From assembly GCA_019459285.1 (NCBI GenBank), contig JAIBEL010000068.1, positions 28,163-92,162 on the forward strand: DNA of 64,000 nt, read 5' to 3'. Each line of letters opens with the position of its first letter. The stretch's first letter is position 1. The stretch comes from Rhizobium sp. GTDB lineage: Bacteria; Pseudomonadota; Gammaproteobacteria; Burkholderiales; Thiobacillaceae. The position numbers were made by a program, and so were the translations under genes. This document shows, in pieces, positions 9,443-20,935 of this stretch. The notes below the pieces were generated by a model. That model had not been told where the DNA came from. It ran no database searches and worked only from the letters and a program-made list of their open reading frames with translations.

Positions 9443-9822
9443 GCCGCCTCCCGCCATTCCTTGAGGCTGCCGGCCAGCGTGCGCGTCAAGGCGATGAGGC
9501 TGCCCAGGGTATCCACGTCGGGCGTGGCCTCGCACAAACTGATCTTGCTGTCGGCATACACCGACAGGATCAGCAGGTTGTGCTGCACGTCCAACGGCAG
9601 CGCCAACGTGCCTTCGGCCAGTCCGGCCTGGATCGCATGCCAGACGCCGCGGCTGGCCTCCAATGCGGCCATGAGACGCAGCGGGCGATTGGGATCGGTC
9701 CAGTGCCGCTGCACGGCCATCAACTGGGCGGCAATGTCGTCGAGCTGGGCTGCTTCGTCCATCATCACGTCGGCGTGGTGGATATGACGCTGGGCTTGCT
9801 GGATCTGATGTTCCGGGATCAT
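9439..9822 (-). CDS. FlaF-like protein (flagellin synthesis regulator family)
   Basis: The protein has 127 residues. The central pattern LRLMAALEASRGVWHAI, then LALPLDVQHNLLILSVYADS and a C-terminal LGSLIALTRTLAGSL, follows the FlaF layout (a Leu-rich WNR-x-LW-like segment, then L-x-x-x-x-I-SL, then LI-x-INR-x-I-x-GL). FlaF proteins of alphaproteobacteria promote flagellin translation together with FlbT. No flagellar gene is nearby, so this is a weak family call. An AAGGA ribosome binding site lies 5 bases before the ATG. Confidence 0.5.
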   Translation of the reverse strand: MIPEHQIQQAQRHIHHADVMMDEAAQLDDIAAQLMAVQRHWTDPNRPLRLMAALEASRGVWHAIQAGLAEGTLALPLDVQHNLLILSVYADSKISLCEATPDVDTLGSLIALTRTLAGSLKEWREAA

Positions 9823-9939
9823 GGGTGTCCTTGCTGCGTGTGCCGGGGCACATCGCCCACGGTTACGCTACAAGTTAGCGGCGCGGACCGTCGCAACTTT
9901 AGGCTAGCTAATTGCATGCCCGAAAGCGTCGAAAACCCG

Positions 9940-10473
9940 TCAATCGTCCTGCAAGGTTTGTCCCGGAAACAGGGTCTCGGTGAAACCGAAATCGCGCAGA
10001 TCGCGAATCCGCATCGGATAGAGAATGCCGCGCAGATGGTCGACCTCGTGCTGCACCACGCGGGCATGGAAATCGCTCACGCTGCGATCGATCGGCTGCC
10101 CCGTGGCGTCGAAGCCCTGGTAGCGCAGGGATACGTGGCGCGGCACGAGGCCGCGCATGCCCGGCACCGACAGGCAGCCTTCCCAGCCCTCTTCCATGAC
10201 ATCGGACAGGGGCGTCAGCACGGGGTTGATCAGCACCGTGAAAGGAACGTTCTCGGCCTCTGGATAACGCGGATTGGCGGCAACTTCGAATATCACCACC
10301 TGGAGGCCGATGCCGATCTGCGGCGCCGCCAGCCCGGCCCCGTTCAGCGAGTGCATGGTGTCCTGCATATCGACGATCAATTGCGTCAGTTCGGGCGAGG
10401 AAAAATCCTCCACCGGATGCGCCTGCGCAAGCAAGCGCGGATCACCCATTTTCAGGACCTCGCGGATGGCCAT
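9940..10473 (-). CDS. def: Peptide deformylase
   Basis: The 177-residue metalloenzyme removes the formyl group from N-terminal formylmethionine. All three family motifs are intact: [17 protein letters not shown] (Cys metal ligand) and HEVDHL (two His ligands and catalytic Glu). It lacks the fmt partner next door; instead its start lies inside the 3' end of the rsuA-like gene (22-base overlap). A second deformylase paired with fmt may exist elsewhere. Confidence 0.96.
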   Translation of the reverse strand: MAIREVLKMGDPRLLAQAHPVEDFSSPELTQLIVDMQDTMHSLNGAGLAAPQIGIGLQVVIFEVAANPRYPEAENVPFTVLINPVLTPLSDVMEEGWEGCLSVPGMRGLVPRHVSLRYQGFDATGQPIDRSVSDFHARVVQHEVDHLRGILYPMRIRDLRDFGFTETLFPGQTLQDD

Positions 10474-11186
10474 GGCTGCTCCAGCTGTTGCAGGTCGGCG
10501 GACTCCAGCCAGCGCCAGTCGCCGGGCGGCAGGTCTGCGGGGAGGGCGTGACTGCCGATGACTTCGCGATGCAGCGTCTCGACCCGGTTACCCGTCGCCG
10601 CGATCATGCGTTTGACCTGATGGTATTTGCCTTCGGCGAGCGTCAGGCGCAGCGTGTGCGCATCGAGTTTGTCGCAGGCCAGCGCGGCGATCGGCGCCGG
10701 TTCGTCGTTCAATGCCACGCCTTGACGCAAGGCGTCCAGCATGGCGTCGGTCACGGACTCGACACAGGTGGCGCGGTAGATTTTGGCGATGCCCTTTCTG
10801 GGCGAGATCATGCGGTGGATGAACTGGCCATCATCGGAAAACAGCAGCAGGCCGGTGGTGTCCTGGTCGAGCCGTCCCACGCACTGCACCCCGCGCTGCA
10901 GCAACGGCACCGGCAACAGGGAAAACACGCTGGGGTGATGGCTGGGATGATGCGAGCACTCGTAGCCGGCCGGTTTGTGCATCAGCACATAGACTTGCTC
11001 GCGAAACGTCCAGGTCACGCCGTCCAGGGTCAGTTCCAGCCCCCCGGGATCGACCTCGGTCTCCGGATCGTCGCAGACCACGCCGTTGACCCCGACTGCG
11101 CCCGCACGCACCTGGGCCACGCAGTTCTTGCGTGAACCGAATCCTTGCGACTGCAGGGCGCGATAGAGTTTCATGCGATACGCCAT
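10452..11186 (-). CDS. RsuA-type 16S rRNA pseudouridine synthase
   Basis: The protein has 244 residues. An N-terminal S4-like RNA-binding segment (residues 5-50) is followed by the catalytic motif [12 protein letters not shown] with the nucleophilic Asp, and by the C-terminal [15 protein letters not shown] motif of the RsuA/RluB/E/F group. RsuA makes pseudouridine 516 in 16S rRNA; the specificity here is inferred from length and S4 domain. Two starts are possible, 11186 and an ATG at 11174. The first lies too close to its AGGGA. The gene is 7 bases after the phosphorylase gene and overlaps def. Confidence 0.88.
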   Translation of the reverse strand: MAYRMKLYRALQSQGFGSRKNCVAQVRAGAVGVNGVVCDDPETEVDPGGLELTLDGVTWTFREQVYVLMHKPAGYECSHHPSHHPSVFSLLPVPLLQRGVQCVGRLDQDTTGLLLFSDDGQFIHRMISPRKGIAKIYRATCVESVTDAMLDALRQGVALNDEPAPIAALACDKLDAHTLRLTLAEGKYHQVKRMIAATGNRVETLHREVIGSHALPADLPPGDWRWLESADLQQLEQPWPSARS

Positions 11187-11193
11187 TCCCTGC

Positions 11194-11955
11194 TCAGTAC
11201 GTGCACAAGCCAGCCGCGTCGTCGGTCACCAGCTGTTCCAGCAGATGCCGTACCTGCAGCATCACTTCGCCCAGCACGGCCTGGATTTCACCCATCTGGA
11301 TGCCCTCGGACGATAGCCCGCGGCCGGCCGCATGATTGACCACTGCGCCCACCGTCGCGTAGCAGAGCGCCAATTCGCGCGCCAAATAGGCTTCCGGCAT
11401 GCCGGTCATGCCCACCATGTCGGCGCCATCGCGCTCCATGCGGTTGATTTCGGCCGCCGTTTCCAGGCGCGGCCCCTGCACCGCGCCGTAGACGCCGCCG
11501 TCGCGCAGGCTGATGCCGGCGCGGGTGGCGGCTCGCAGCAGCGCCGTGCGCATGGCGCCGCAATAGGGCGTCGTGAAATCGAGATGGGTCACCGGCTTGT
11601 CGCTGCCGACAAAATACGTGGCGGCACGGCTGTGCGTGTAGTCGATGATCTGGTCGGGGATAGCCAGCGTACCGGGAATCAGTTCGGGGTGGATGCCGCC
11701 GACCGTGGCCACCGACACCACGCGGTCGACACCATGTTCCTTCAGCGCCCACAGGTTGGCGCGATAGTTCACCTCGTGCGGCGGGATGGTATGGCCGTAG
11801 CCGTGGCGCGCCAGGAAGATCACCTCCTGCCCGCAGATGCGGCCGAATGTGAGTGCGCCCGAGGGTTCCCCGTAGGGCGTACGCGCCACCTGACGATGGG
11901 TGATTTCCAGATTGGCCAGTTGCGTAAGACCGGTACCGCCGATGATGCCCAGCAT
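11194..11955 (-). CDS. S-methyl-5'-thioinosine phosphorylase (PNP/MTAP family)
   Basis: The protein has 253 residues. The family phosphate motif GGTGL is at the N-terminus. ARHGYGHTIPPHEVNYRAN and the methionine-rich substrate segment MVGMTGMPEAYLARE mark the MTAP/MTIP branch of trimeric purine nucleoside phosphorylases. The short N-terminus resembles the Pseudomonas methylthioinosine-specific enzyme more than eukaryotic MTAP. It would salvage the methylthio group and release hypoxanthine. The hpt gene directly upstream (1-base gap) could consume that hypoxanthine. Confidence 0.85.
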   Translation of the reverse strand: MLGIIGGTGLTQLANLEITHRQVARTPYGEPSGALTFGRICGQEVIFLARHGYGHTIPPHEVNYRANLWALKEHGVDRVVSVATVGGIHPELIPGTLAIPDQIIDYTHSRAATYFVGSDKPVTHLDFTTPYCGAMRTALLRAATRAGISLRDGGVYGAVQGPRLETAAEINRMERDGADMVGMTGMPEAYLARELALCYATVGAVVNHAAGRGLSSEGIQMGEIQAVLGEVMLQVRHLLEQLVTDDAAGLCTY

Positions 11956-11956
11956 G

Positions 11957-12502
11957 TTATTTGTCCTTTAAAGCGTAAATGGCCGGCAGATTGCGCCACA
12001 ATCCATACGCATCCATGCCACAGCCGAACACGTAGCGATTGGGCACGTCCAGCCCCACAAAATCAGCCCGGATCGGCTTGGCCAAACCGTTGTCCTTGTT
12101 GGTCAGCACCGCCGACCAGACATGTACCGCGCCCATGTCGACGAGTTTGTCGCGGATCGCTGCCAGGGTTTCGCCTTCGTCCAGGATATCGTCCAGCACC
12201 AGCACGTTGCGGCCGACCACGTTCTGCCCCGGCAACACCCGCCACTCCACCTCGCCCCCCTCGGTCTTGCCGCGATAGCGGGTGACATGCAGGTAATCGA
12301 ACTCCAGCGGAAAGCGCAGCCGCGGCAGCAACTGGCCGGCGAATACCACCGCCCCGCCCATGACGGCCAGCACCAGCGGGAACGTGTCCCGCAGTCCCAG
12401 CGCGATCTCGCCTGCCAGGCGGTCGAGCACGGCCTGCACTTCGTCCTCCGATGCGATGCACTCGGAGTGGTCCAGCAGTTGTTGCGCGTCCAAGCTTGTC
12501 AT
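11957..12502 (-). CDS. hpt: Hypoxanthine(-guanine) phosphoribosyltransferase
   Basis: The 181-residue protein converts hypoxanthine or guanine plus PRPP to IMP or GMP. The PRPP-binding motif VLVLDDILDEGETL is intact, with the VMGGAVVFAGQLL segment before it and FVGLDVPNRYVFGCGMD near the end. The start at 12502 (MTSLDAQQ) is chosen because upstream codons do not resemble the family. It is followed by methylthioinosine phosphorylase, which would supply hypoxanthine, giving a coherent purine salvage pair. Confidence 0.92.
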   Translation of the reverse strand: MTSLDAQQLLDHSECIASEDEVQAVLDRLAGEIALGLRDTFPLVLAVMGGAVVFAGQLLPRLRFPLEFDYLHVTRYRGKTEGGEVEWRVLPGQNVVGRNVLVLDDILDEGETLAAIRDKLVDMGAVHVWSAVLTNKDNGLAKPIRADFVGLDVPNRYVFGCGMDAYGLWRNLPAIYALKDK

Positions 12503-12553
12503 GTCGCACCGGGATTCCTGGAAAGTCGGCAGTCTACCCGCAAGAGGCAGGCC

Positions 12554-12600
12554 GTGGCTGTAAGCCACTAAAGTGGCAACACCCACGCTCTAAGGGGTGT
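12554..12600. promoter_or_regulatory. Mutually exclusive small hairpins between hpt and ampD
   Basis: The divergent spacer contains GTGGCT (12554-12559) complementary to AGCCAC (12563-12568). The same bases also form GCCACT (12564-12569) with AGTGGC (12572-12577), so only one of the two hairpins can form. A third potential stem, ACACCC with GGGTGT (12579-12584 with 12595-12600), follows. No T-run is present. A regulatory role is a guess. Confidence 0.35.
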
Positions 12601-12645
12601 CAGCCGATGTTTCCAGACTTTGCACGGGTCGAGTAAGCTTGCGCC

Positions 12646-13206
12646 ATGTCGATTTCCGCTCCACTTCCCCGCGACCTGGACGCCACCGGCTGGCTGCTCG
12701 GCGCGCGCCACCTGCCTTCGCCCAATTGCGATGCGCGGCCGGAAGGTGCGGCGATCGAACTCATCGTCATCCACAATATCTCGCTGCCGCCAGGCGTATT
12801 CGACGGAGACGCGGTGATCGACCTCTTCACCAACCGGCTCGACTGGGATGCCCATCCTTATTACCATGGCATCCGCGGTCTCGAGGTATCGGCCCACTTC
12901 TTCATCCGCCGCGACGGCAGCCTGATCCAGTTCGTGCCGTGCGCGCTGCGCGCCTGGCACGCAGGTGCATCGAGCTGGCAGGGGCGCGAGCGCTGCAATG
13001 ACTTCTCCATCGGCATCGAACTGGAAGGCAGTGACGACCTGCCTTTTACCGAAGTCCAGTACGCGACCCTGATCCCGCTGCTGGCCACACTGAAAACGGC
13101 CTACCCGATCCAGGCGGTCGTGGGCCACAGCGACATCGCGCCGGGCCGCAAGACCGATCCCGGCCCCCATTTCGCCTGGCATCGGCTGGATGCGCATACG
13201 GCCTGA
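12646..13206 (+). CDS. ampD: 1,6-anhydro-N-acetylmuramyl-L-alanine amidase
   Basis: The 186-residue cytosolic amidase cleaves the peptide from anhydromuropeptides during murein recycling. Zinc ligands are visible: His in VIHNISLPP, and His and Asp in GHSDIAPGRKTDPGPHF. No signal peptide is present, as expected for AmpD rather than AmpDh2/3. The 3' end overlaps the start of the phospholipase-like gene by 17 bases. Another recycling enzyme, nagZ, is at the far end of the window. Confidence 0.95.
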   Translation: MSISAPLPRDLDATGWLLGARHLPSPNCDARPEGAAIELIVIHNISLPPGVFDGDAVIDLFTNRLDWDAHPYYHGIRGLEVSAHFFIRRDGSLIQFVPCALRAWHAGASSWQGRERCNDFSIGIELEGSDDLPFTEVQYATLIPLLATLKTAYPIQAVVGHSDIAPGRKTDPGPHFAWHRLDAHTA

Positions 13207-14770
13207 TCCGTTCGTCTGCATCGGCCTGCTTGCACTGCTGCTTGCCGGCTGTGCGCCCACACTCAATCTCGATGCCCGACGCCTGCCCTCGCAGGCACTG
13301 TCCAGCCACGCCGACAGTCCCCTGAAAACCCAACTGGCGGCCTGGATTCCACCCGGCGAATCGGGCTTTCACCTGCTGCAGGGCAGCCAGGCGGCACTGG
13401 CGGCCCGCCTGGCGCTGGCACAACGCGCCACCCGCACGCTGGACGTGCAGTACTACCTGTTCCACAACGACACCACCGGCAAGATGGTCGCCGCTTCGCT
13501 GCTGGCCGCAGCCGACCGCGGCGTGCGCGTGCGCCTGCTGATCGACGACATCGACACCGCCGACAAGGAACTGGGGCTCGCCACGCTGAATGCCCATCCC
13601 AATATCCAGGTGCGGCTGTTCAACCCCTTCCACACCCGCAGCACCAGCCTGCTGGTCAAGGGCTGGCAGGCATTGCGCGAAAGCGTCCGCCTCAACCGCC
13701 GCATGCACAACAAGGTCTTCATCGCCGACACCCAGGTCGGCATCACCGGCGGGCGCAACATCGGAGACGAATATTTCGGTGCCGACCATGACCTCGCCTT
13801 CATCGACCTCGACGTCGTCGCTGCCGGCGCCATCGTCAACGCACTGGCGCAGTCGTTCGACACCTACTGGAACAGCGAGGCCGCCGTACCCGCCTCCGCC
13901 CTGCCGATCACGCCCAGCGACAAGCGGCTGCAGCGCACCGCCCGGCGTTTGTATGAATTCCGTGCCCGGCAGCTCGACAATGCGTATGGCCACGCCCTGA
14001 CCGCGGCCGATCCGATTCCCGGACTGTTGAAAGGCGATACGCCTTGGCGCATTGCGCCCGCGGATCTCATCGTCGACCCGCCGGAAAAAGTGCTCAAACG
14101 CAGCAAATCGCCGTCCAAACTGCTGATCGGACAACTCGCCGGACTAGGGGTCAACCCCACCCGGCATGCCCTCATCGTGTCGCCCTATTTCGTGCCCGGC
14201 GCCGCGGGCATGGCCTATTTCGAATACTGGCGCAGCCAGGGCGTGCAGGTCGACGTCCTGACCAACGCCTACGCCGCCAGCGACGTACCGATCGTGCACG
14301 CCGGCTATGCCAACTACCGTATTCCGTTGCTGGAGGCCGGCGTCAATCTCTACGAACTGAAACCGGTGGCCGAACCCATCGGCGGCCGCCTGCGCGACCT
14401 GCGCAGCGGCTCGTCGCGCGCCAGCCTGCACGCCAAGACCTTCGTATTCGACGACGAAAACGTGTTCATCGGCAGCTTCAACTTCGACCCGCGTTCGACC
14501 CTGCTCAACACCGAAATGGGCCTGGTGATCCATTCGCCCGAACTTGCCCGCGAGGTCACCGACATGGCCAAAGACGCGATGCGGCCCGAACGCAGCTTCC
14601 AGCCCCGACTCGTCGTCGAAACCGTCAACGGAAAGATCGAGAGACGCCTGCAATGGACCGACGTGCACCAGGGCAAGCCGCGCACGTTCGACCGCGAACC
14701 CGACACCACCCCGATCCAGCGCGGCCTGCTGCGCGTGTTGCAGGCACTGCCGATCGAGGAATATCTGTAA
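13190..14770 (+). CDS. Phospholipase D-like lipoprotein (cardiolipin synthase C type)
   Basis: The 526-residue protein starts with a lipoprotein signal (LLALLLAGC, lipidated Cys near residue 21). It carries two HKD active-site motifs: [19 protein letters not shown] and [19 protein letters not shown]. Two HKD domains and this length fit the ClsC/YmdC branch of bacterial cardiolipin synthases, which make cardiolipin from phosphatidylglycerol and phosphatidylethanolamine. ClsC itself needs a partner protein in E. coli, and none is seen here. The lipobox would place it on the periplasmic side. It overlaps ampD by 17 bases. Confidence 0.82.
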   Translation: MRIRPDPFVCIGLLALLLAGCAPTLNLDARRLPSQALSSHADSPLKTQLAAWIPPGESGFHLLQGSQAALAARLALAQRATRTLDVQYYLFHNDTTGKMVAASLLAAADRGVRVRLLIDDIDTADKELGLATLNAHPNIQVRLFNPFHTRSTSLLVKGWQALRESVRLNRRMHNKVFIADTQVGITGGRNIGDEYFGADHDLAFIDLDVVAAGAIVNALAQSFDTYWNSEAAVPASALPITPSDKRLQRTARRLYEFRARQLDNAYGHALTAADPIPGLLKGDTPWRIAPADLIVDPPEKVLKRSKSPSKLLIGQLAGLGVNPTRHALIVSPYFVPGAAGMAYFEYWRSQGVQVDVLTNAYAASDVPIVHAGYANYRIPLLEAGVNLYELKPVAEPIGGRLRDLRSGSSRASLHAKTFVFDDENVFIGSFNFDPRSTLLNTEMGLVIHSPELAREVTDMAKDAMRPERSFQPRLVVETVNGKIERRLQWTDVHQGKPRTFDREPDTTPIQRGLLRVLQALPIEEYL

Positions 14771-14811
14771 GCCACGGTAAAATCGGTTTTTCTGGTTTTA
14801 CTGGATTGACT

Positions 14812-16008
14812 ATGCGACTCGGTACCCCGCTTTCCCCTTCCGCTACCCGTGTCATGCTCCTGGGCGCAGGCGAACTCGGCAAGGAAGTCATCATCGCCCT
14901 GCAGCGCCTGGGCGTCGAAGTCATCGCCGTCGACCGCTACGTCAATGCGCCCGGCCACCAGGTCGCGCATCGGGCCTATGTGACCGACATGAGCGACCGC
15001 TCGGCGCTGCGCGCGCTGATCGAGGCCGAGAAGCCGCAACTGGTCGTGCCCGAAATCGAGGCCATCGCCACCGAGACCCTGCTGGAGGTCGAGATCGAGG
15101 GGCTGGCCGAGATCATTCCCACCGCACGTGCCGCCAACCTCACCATGAACCGCGAGGGCATCCGCCGGCTCGCCGCCGAGACCCTGAACCTGCCAACCTC
15201 GCCCTATGTCTTCGCCGACAGCATGGCAGAGATGTCGGCCGCCGCGGAAAAGCTGGGCTACCCGGTGATCGTCAAGCCGGTGATGTCGTCGTCCGGCAAG
15301 GGGCAGTCGCGGGTGGACGACGCCAGCCAGTTGCAGGCGGCCTGGGAGTATGCCGCCAGCGGCGGCCGGGTGGACAAGGGTCGCGTCATCGTCGAGGGCG
15401 TGATCGACTTCGATTACGAAATCACGCTGCTGACCGTGCGTGCACGCGGACCTTCGGGCGAGATCGAGACCCATTTCTGCGCACCCATCGGCCATGTACA
15501 GGTAAAAGGCGACTACGTCGAATCGTGGCAGCCGCAGGCGATGTCCACCGCCGCGCTGCAACGTGCCCAGGAGATCGCCGCCGCCGTCACCGGCAACCTC
15601 GGCGGGCGCGGGCTTTTCGGGGTGGAACTGTTCGTCAAGGGCGACATGGTGTGGTTCTCCGAAGTCAGCCCGCGCCCGCACGACACCGGCATGGTGACGA
15701 TGGCGACGCAGCGGCAGAACGAATTCGAACTGCACGCGCGTGCCATCCTCGGCCTGCCGGTCGACGTCAGCCTGCGCGAGCCCGGGGCCTCGGCGGTGAT
15801 TTACGGCGGCTTGGAGGCGACAGGCATTGTGTTCGATGGCGTCGCCGATGCGCTCGCCATGCCCGGTGTCGATATCCGGCTGTTCGGCAAGCCGCAGGCC
15901 TTCGTCCGCCGCCGCATGGGCGTGGCGCTTGCCACGGCCAAGACCACTGACAGTGCCCGCGACCGCGCCAAGGCGGCCGCCGCCGCGGTCAAACCCGCGA
16001 AAGGCTGA
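14812..16008 (+). CDS. purT: Formate-dependent phosphoribosylglycinamide formyltransferase
   Basis: The 398-residue ATP-grasp enzyme converts GAR, formate and ATP to formyl-GAR in purine synthesis. It begins [20 protein letters not shown], with the characteristic [10 protein letters not shown] and PEIEAIATE motifs. The ATP-grasp core [12 protein letters not shown] is near residue 155, and [13 protein letters not shown] near residue 280. The chosen start gives the normal family length. It precedes a globin gene by 3 bases. Confidence 0.96.
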   Translation: MRLGTPLSPSATRVMLLGAGELGKEVIIALQRLGVEVIAVDRYVNAPGHQVAHRAYVTDMSDRSALRALIEAEKPQLVVPEIEAIATETLLEVEIEGLAEIIPTARAANLTMNREGIRRLAAETLNLPTSPYVFADSMAEMSAAAEKLGYPVIVKPVMSSSGKGQSRVDDASQLQAAWEYAASGGRVDKGRVIVEGVIDFDYEITLLTVRARGPSGEIETHFCAPIGHVQVKGDYVESWQPQAMSTAALQRAQEIAAAVTGNLGGRGLFGVELFVKGDMVWFSEVSPRPHDTGMVTMATQRQNEFELHARAILGLPVDVSLREPGASAVIYGGLEATGIVFDGVADALAMPGVDIRLFGKPQAFVRRRMGVALATAKTTDSARDRAKAAAAAVKPAKG

Positions 16009-16011
16009 ACG

Positions 16012-16392
16012 ATGCAAACGCATTACAAACGCCTTGGCGGCAGCGAGACCATTCGCCGCCTGGTCGATCGATTTTACGACCTGATGGACGAAGATCCGGA
16101 CTACTACGGCATCCGCAAGCTGCATCCGGCCGATCTCACCGAGTCGCGCAACAAGCTGTTCTGGTTCCTGTCAGGCTGGACCGGCGGTCCGCCGGAATAC
16201 ATCGACCGTTTCGGCCATCCCTTCCTGCGCCGCCGCCATATGCCCTTTGCCATCGGCGAGGCCGAGCGCGACCAGTGGATGGGCTGCATGATCCGTGCCA
16301 TGCAGGACGTGGGCGTGGATGCCGCCATGCAGCAGGAACTGACGGCCGCATTCTTCAAGACGGCCGACTTCATGCGCAACCAGCCTGGATGA
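16012..16392 (+). CDS. Truncated hemoglobin, group II
   Basis: The 126-residue 2-on-2 globin shows the group II pattern: a YxxLGG-type start, a B-helix RFYDLMDEDP segment, FLSGWTGGPP in the CD-E region, the proximal histidine in GHPFLRRRHMPF, and a Trp in the G helix (RDQWMGCM). Group II globins bind oxygen and related diatomic gases. The partner reductase is unknown. It lies between purT and a membrane-anchored unknown whose ATG overlaps its stop. Confidence 0.88.
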   Translation: MQTHYKRLGGSETIRRLVDRFYDLMDEDPDYYGIRKLHPADLTESRNKLFWFLSGWTGGPPEYIDRFGHPFLRRRHMPFAIGEAERDQWMGCMIRAMQDVGVDAAMQQELTAAFFKTADFMRNQPG

Positions 16393-17651
16393 ACATGAAG
16401 CGGCTGATCGGCTGGGGAGGCCTGTTCGTTGTGCTGGCCGCACTTACCCTGCTGCCCTGGCTGGCGCTGGATGACGCACCCGCCATCGAGCCGCCGGCGC
16501 AGTTCCGCCGCACCGACCTTGCCTGGATCAAATCGCTTTTCGAAAAGCACGACCCACGCGGGCAGACGCCCGACGTCGTCCAGAGCATCCAGCTCGACGA
16601 GGCCGAACTCGACCGGTTGCTCAACTATGCCGTCGAACTGCGCCGCGTCAGCGGCATTGCCGCCGAACTCACCCCGGGACTGGCCACGCTTACTGCCACG
16701 CTCACCGTCCCGCCCAATCCGTTTGGGCGCTATCTCAACATCACCGCCGAAGTGGCCGATGTTCCCGGCGGCATCCGTATCCGGAGCCTCCAGCTCGGCA
16801 GCCTGCCGCTGCCTGGGGCGCTGGCCGACTGGACGGCACGTCTGGCGCATCGCTGGCTGCGGCGTGACAAAACCTATGCCGCGCTGGCCGATGCGTTTTC
16901 CCAGGTAAGCTTCGACGAGAACCAGGCCACGCTGGATTACCGCTGGCGTCCCGAACTGCTGACCCGGATCGAACGCAAGAGCGCCGAACTGCTGATCGCA
17001 CCGGAAGATCAGGCCCGCATGCTGGCCTATGCCGAGCAGCTGGATAAGCTGTTGAAGCCGCACCCGCGCGGCAGTACCGTGCCGCTGGTGAGCATCATGG
17101 GCCCGCTGTTTACGTACGCCCTGCAAACCGGCAACGATGCACGCGAGGAAAACCGCGCCGCCCTCACCGCACTGGCGGCGTACCTGGGGGGGATCAGCCT
17201 GCCCAAGTTGCTGGAAGGCGACAGCCATTCGATCCGCCGGGCGCCGCGTGTACTGCTATCGATCCACGGACGGCGCGACTTTGCCGAGCATTTCGTGATT
17301 TCCGCCGCGCTGTCGGCCAACGGCGGCAGCCGCCTGGCCAATGCCATCGGCCTGATGAAGGAAGAAGAAGACGCAGACCGGGGCTCGGGCTTCAGTTTTA
17401 CCGACCTGGCCAACGATCGTGCCGGCGTGAAGCTCGGCACCCACGCGACCGGCGATGCTGCGGACCGGGTGCGACAACTGCTGGCTGTCTCCCACAGCGA
17501 CACCGACCTGCTGCCCGATTTCCGCAACCTGCCGGAATTCATGCCGCAGACCGAATTCGACCGCCGTTTCGGGCCTATCGGCGGCGCCCGCTACCAGCGG
17601 GTGATCCGGGGCATCGACGCCCGGCTGGCCGCGCATCCCCTCGCCCAATAA
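16389..17651 (+). CDS. Membrane-anchored protein, unknown function
   Basis: The 420-residue protein has one N-terminal hydrophobic segment ([20 protein letters not shown]) that could be a signal anchor. The remaining ~390 residues are soluble and probably periplasmic. The C-terminal half ([32 protein letters not shown]) is well conserved in style, but I know no domain name for it. The ATG overlaps the globin stop. A second ATG two codons later is also possible. There are no obvious catalytic motifs. Confidence 0.75.
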   Translation: MNMKRLIGWGGLFVVLAALTLLPWLALDDAPAIEPPAQFRRTDLAWIKSLFEKHDPRGQTPDVVQSIQLDEAELDRLLNYAVELRRVSGIAAELTPGLATLTATLTVPPNPFGRYLNITAEVADVPGGIRIRSLQLGSLPLPGALADWTARLAHRWLRRDKTYAALADAFSQVSFDENQATLDYRWRPELLTRIERKSAELLIAPEDQARMLAYAEQLDKLLKPHPRGSTVPLVSIMGPLFTYALQTGNDAREENRAALTALAAYLGGISLPKLLEGDSHSIRRAPRVLLSIHGRRDFAEHFVISAALSANGGSRLANAIGLMKEEEDADRGSGFSFTDLANDRAGVKLGTHATGDAADRVRQLLAVSHSDTDLLPDFRNLPEFMPQTEFDRRFGPIGGARYQRVIRGIDARLAAHPLAQ

Positions 17652-17675
17652 GCGGGCTTCGTCACAAAACCCTGT

Positions 17676-17681
17676 TATAAT
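17676..17681 (+). promoter_or_regulatory. Consensus -10 box upstream of typA
   Basis: A perfect TATAAT lies 30 bases before the typA ATG. The -35 region is weak. The box falls in the 60-base spacer after the preceding stop. Confidence 0.5.
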
Positions 17682-17711
17682 GCCGGGTTTCCCCGAATCC
17701 AGACCCCCATC

Positions 17712-19544
<1,833 letters not shown>

Positions 19545-19582
19545 ATCCATCCGGCCTTGCGCCGGGGTTGCGTTAGAAAAAG

Positions 19583-19606
19583 CCCGGCTTCGCGCCGGGT
19601 TTTTTT
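19583..19606 (+). terminator. Rho-independent terminator of typA
   Basis: CCCGGC (19583-19588) pairs with GCCGGG (19594-19599) around a 5-base loop and is followed by seven T. It lies 38 bases after the typA stop. Confidence 0.85.
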
Positions 19607-19632
19607 ATGTCGGCGCGGGTAAAATCGCCGCC

Positions 19633-20925
19633 ATGCAACCTGTCGAAATCGGCCTCCTCGTCGGCCTTGCCGTCCTCATCCTCATGATCGCCGTCCTGCT
19701 GCTGCGCCTGGGCACGTTGCGTCGGGAGCAACACGGCCTGCCCGCGCTGCTGGCGCAAGACATGGAGGCCCGCCACCGCGCGGTGCTGACCGACCTGCAC
19801 GCGGGCCTGGCGCAGCAGTCCGACCGCATGCAGACCCAGCTCTCATCCCTCCAGGTGGCCCAGGCCGAGCGGCTGGCCGAAACGCGCGAGACCGTGACTG
19901 GCCAGTTCGGCCAGTTCCAGACTGCGATGCTGGAAAAGCTGATCGAGCAGGGACGCGCCGAGCAGAGTCTGCTGCAGGACACGCTCAAAGGCATGACCGC
20001 GCACTTCAACGAGCGCGTGCAGCAACTGTCGCAGACCGTCGACGGCCGGCTCAACGAAATCTCCGGCAAGGTCGCGGAGCGGCTTGACGAAGGCTTCAAG
20101 AAGACCAACGAGACCTTCACCTCGGTGATGTCGCGCCTGGCAGTGATCGACGAGGCGCAGAAAAAGATCGAGGGTCTCGCATCCAACGTCGTCTCGCTGC
20201 AGGAAATACTGGGCGACAAGCGTTCGCGCGGCGCGTTCGGCGAAGTCCAGCTGGAAGCGTTGGTGCGGAACAGCCTGCCGCCGGACGCCTATGCCTTCCA
20301 GCACACGCTGAAGAGCGGCGCCCGCGCCGACTGCGTGCTGATCCTGCCCGCCCCGACCGGCACGGTCTGCGTCGATTCTAAGTTCCCGCTGGAAAACTAC
20401 AGCCGCATGTTCGACGACAGCCTGCCGCCGGCCGAGCGCGACGCCTCGCGGCGGCAGTTCAAGGCCGACGTCAGGAAGCACGTCGACGACATCGCCGCCA
20501 AGTACATCGTCGAAGGCGAAACCTCCGACGGGGCCGTAATGTTCCTGCCGGCCGAAGCGGTGTTCGCCGAAATCCACGCCTACCATCCCGACCTGGTCGA
20601 GCATGCGCAGAAGAAGCGTGTCTGGCTGACCTCGCCGACCACGCTGATGGCGGTGCTCAACACCGCGCGCGCGGTGATTCGCGATTCGGAAACGCGGCGC
20701 ATGGCCCACGTCATCAAGGACGAACTGGGCAAGTTGGCAAAGGACTTTTCCCGCTTCGACGAGCGCATGAAAAAACTCGCCTCCCACATCGAGCAGGCCA
20801 ACAAGGATGTCAGCGAGGTGCGCATTTCCAGCGACAAGATCAGCCGCCGCTTCCAGCAGATCGAGCGGGTCGAGCTCGAACACCCGGACACGGCCAGCGC
20901 GCACCTGCTCGACGTCGACGAGTGA
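19633..20925 (+). CDS. rmuC: DNA recombination protein RmuC
   Basis: The 430-residue protein opens with one membrane helix (EIGLLVGLAVLILMIAVLLL). A long predicted coiled coil (residues 40-180) follows, then the RmuC nuclease-like core with GEVQLEALVRNSLPPDAY and VDSKFPLENY. RmuC limits recombination between inverted repeats; its exact activity is unsettled. It is followed by mtfA 10 bases downstream. Confidence 0.93.
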   Translation: MQPVEIGLLVGLAVLILMIAVLLLRLGTLRREQHGLPALLAQDMEARHRAVLTDLHAGLAQQSDRMQTQLSSLQVAQAERLAETRETVTGQFGQFQTAMLEKLIEQGRAEQSLLQDTLKGMTAHFNERVQQLSQTVDGRLNEISGKVAERLDEGFKKTNETFTSVMSRLAVIDEAQKKIEGLASNVVSLQEILGDKRSRGAFGEVQLEALVRNSLPPDAYAFQHTLKSGARADCVLILPAPTGTVCVDSKFPLENYSRMFDDSLPPAERDASRRQFKADVRKHVDDIAAKYIVEGETSDGAVMFLPAEAVFAEIHAYHPDLVEHAQKKRVWLTSPTTLMAVLNTARAVIRDSETRRMAHVIKDELGKLAKDFSRFDERMKKLASHIEQANKDVSEVRISSDKISRRFQQIERVELEHPDTASAHLLDVDE

Positions 20926-20935
20926 GGACGGGTGG

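Noticed and set aside
14044..14811. An upstream extension of the purT frame
   Set aside because: It lies inside the phospholipase-like gene in another frame and is Arg-rich shadow sequence. The purT family start fits 14812.
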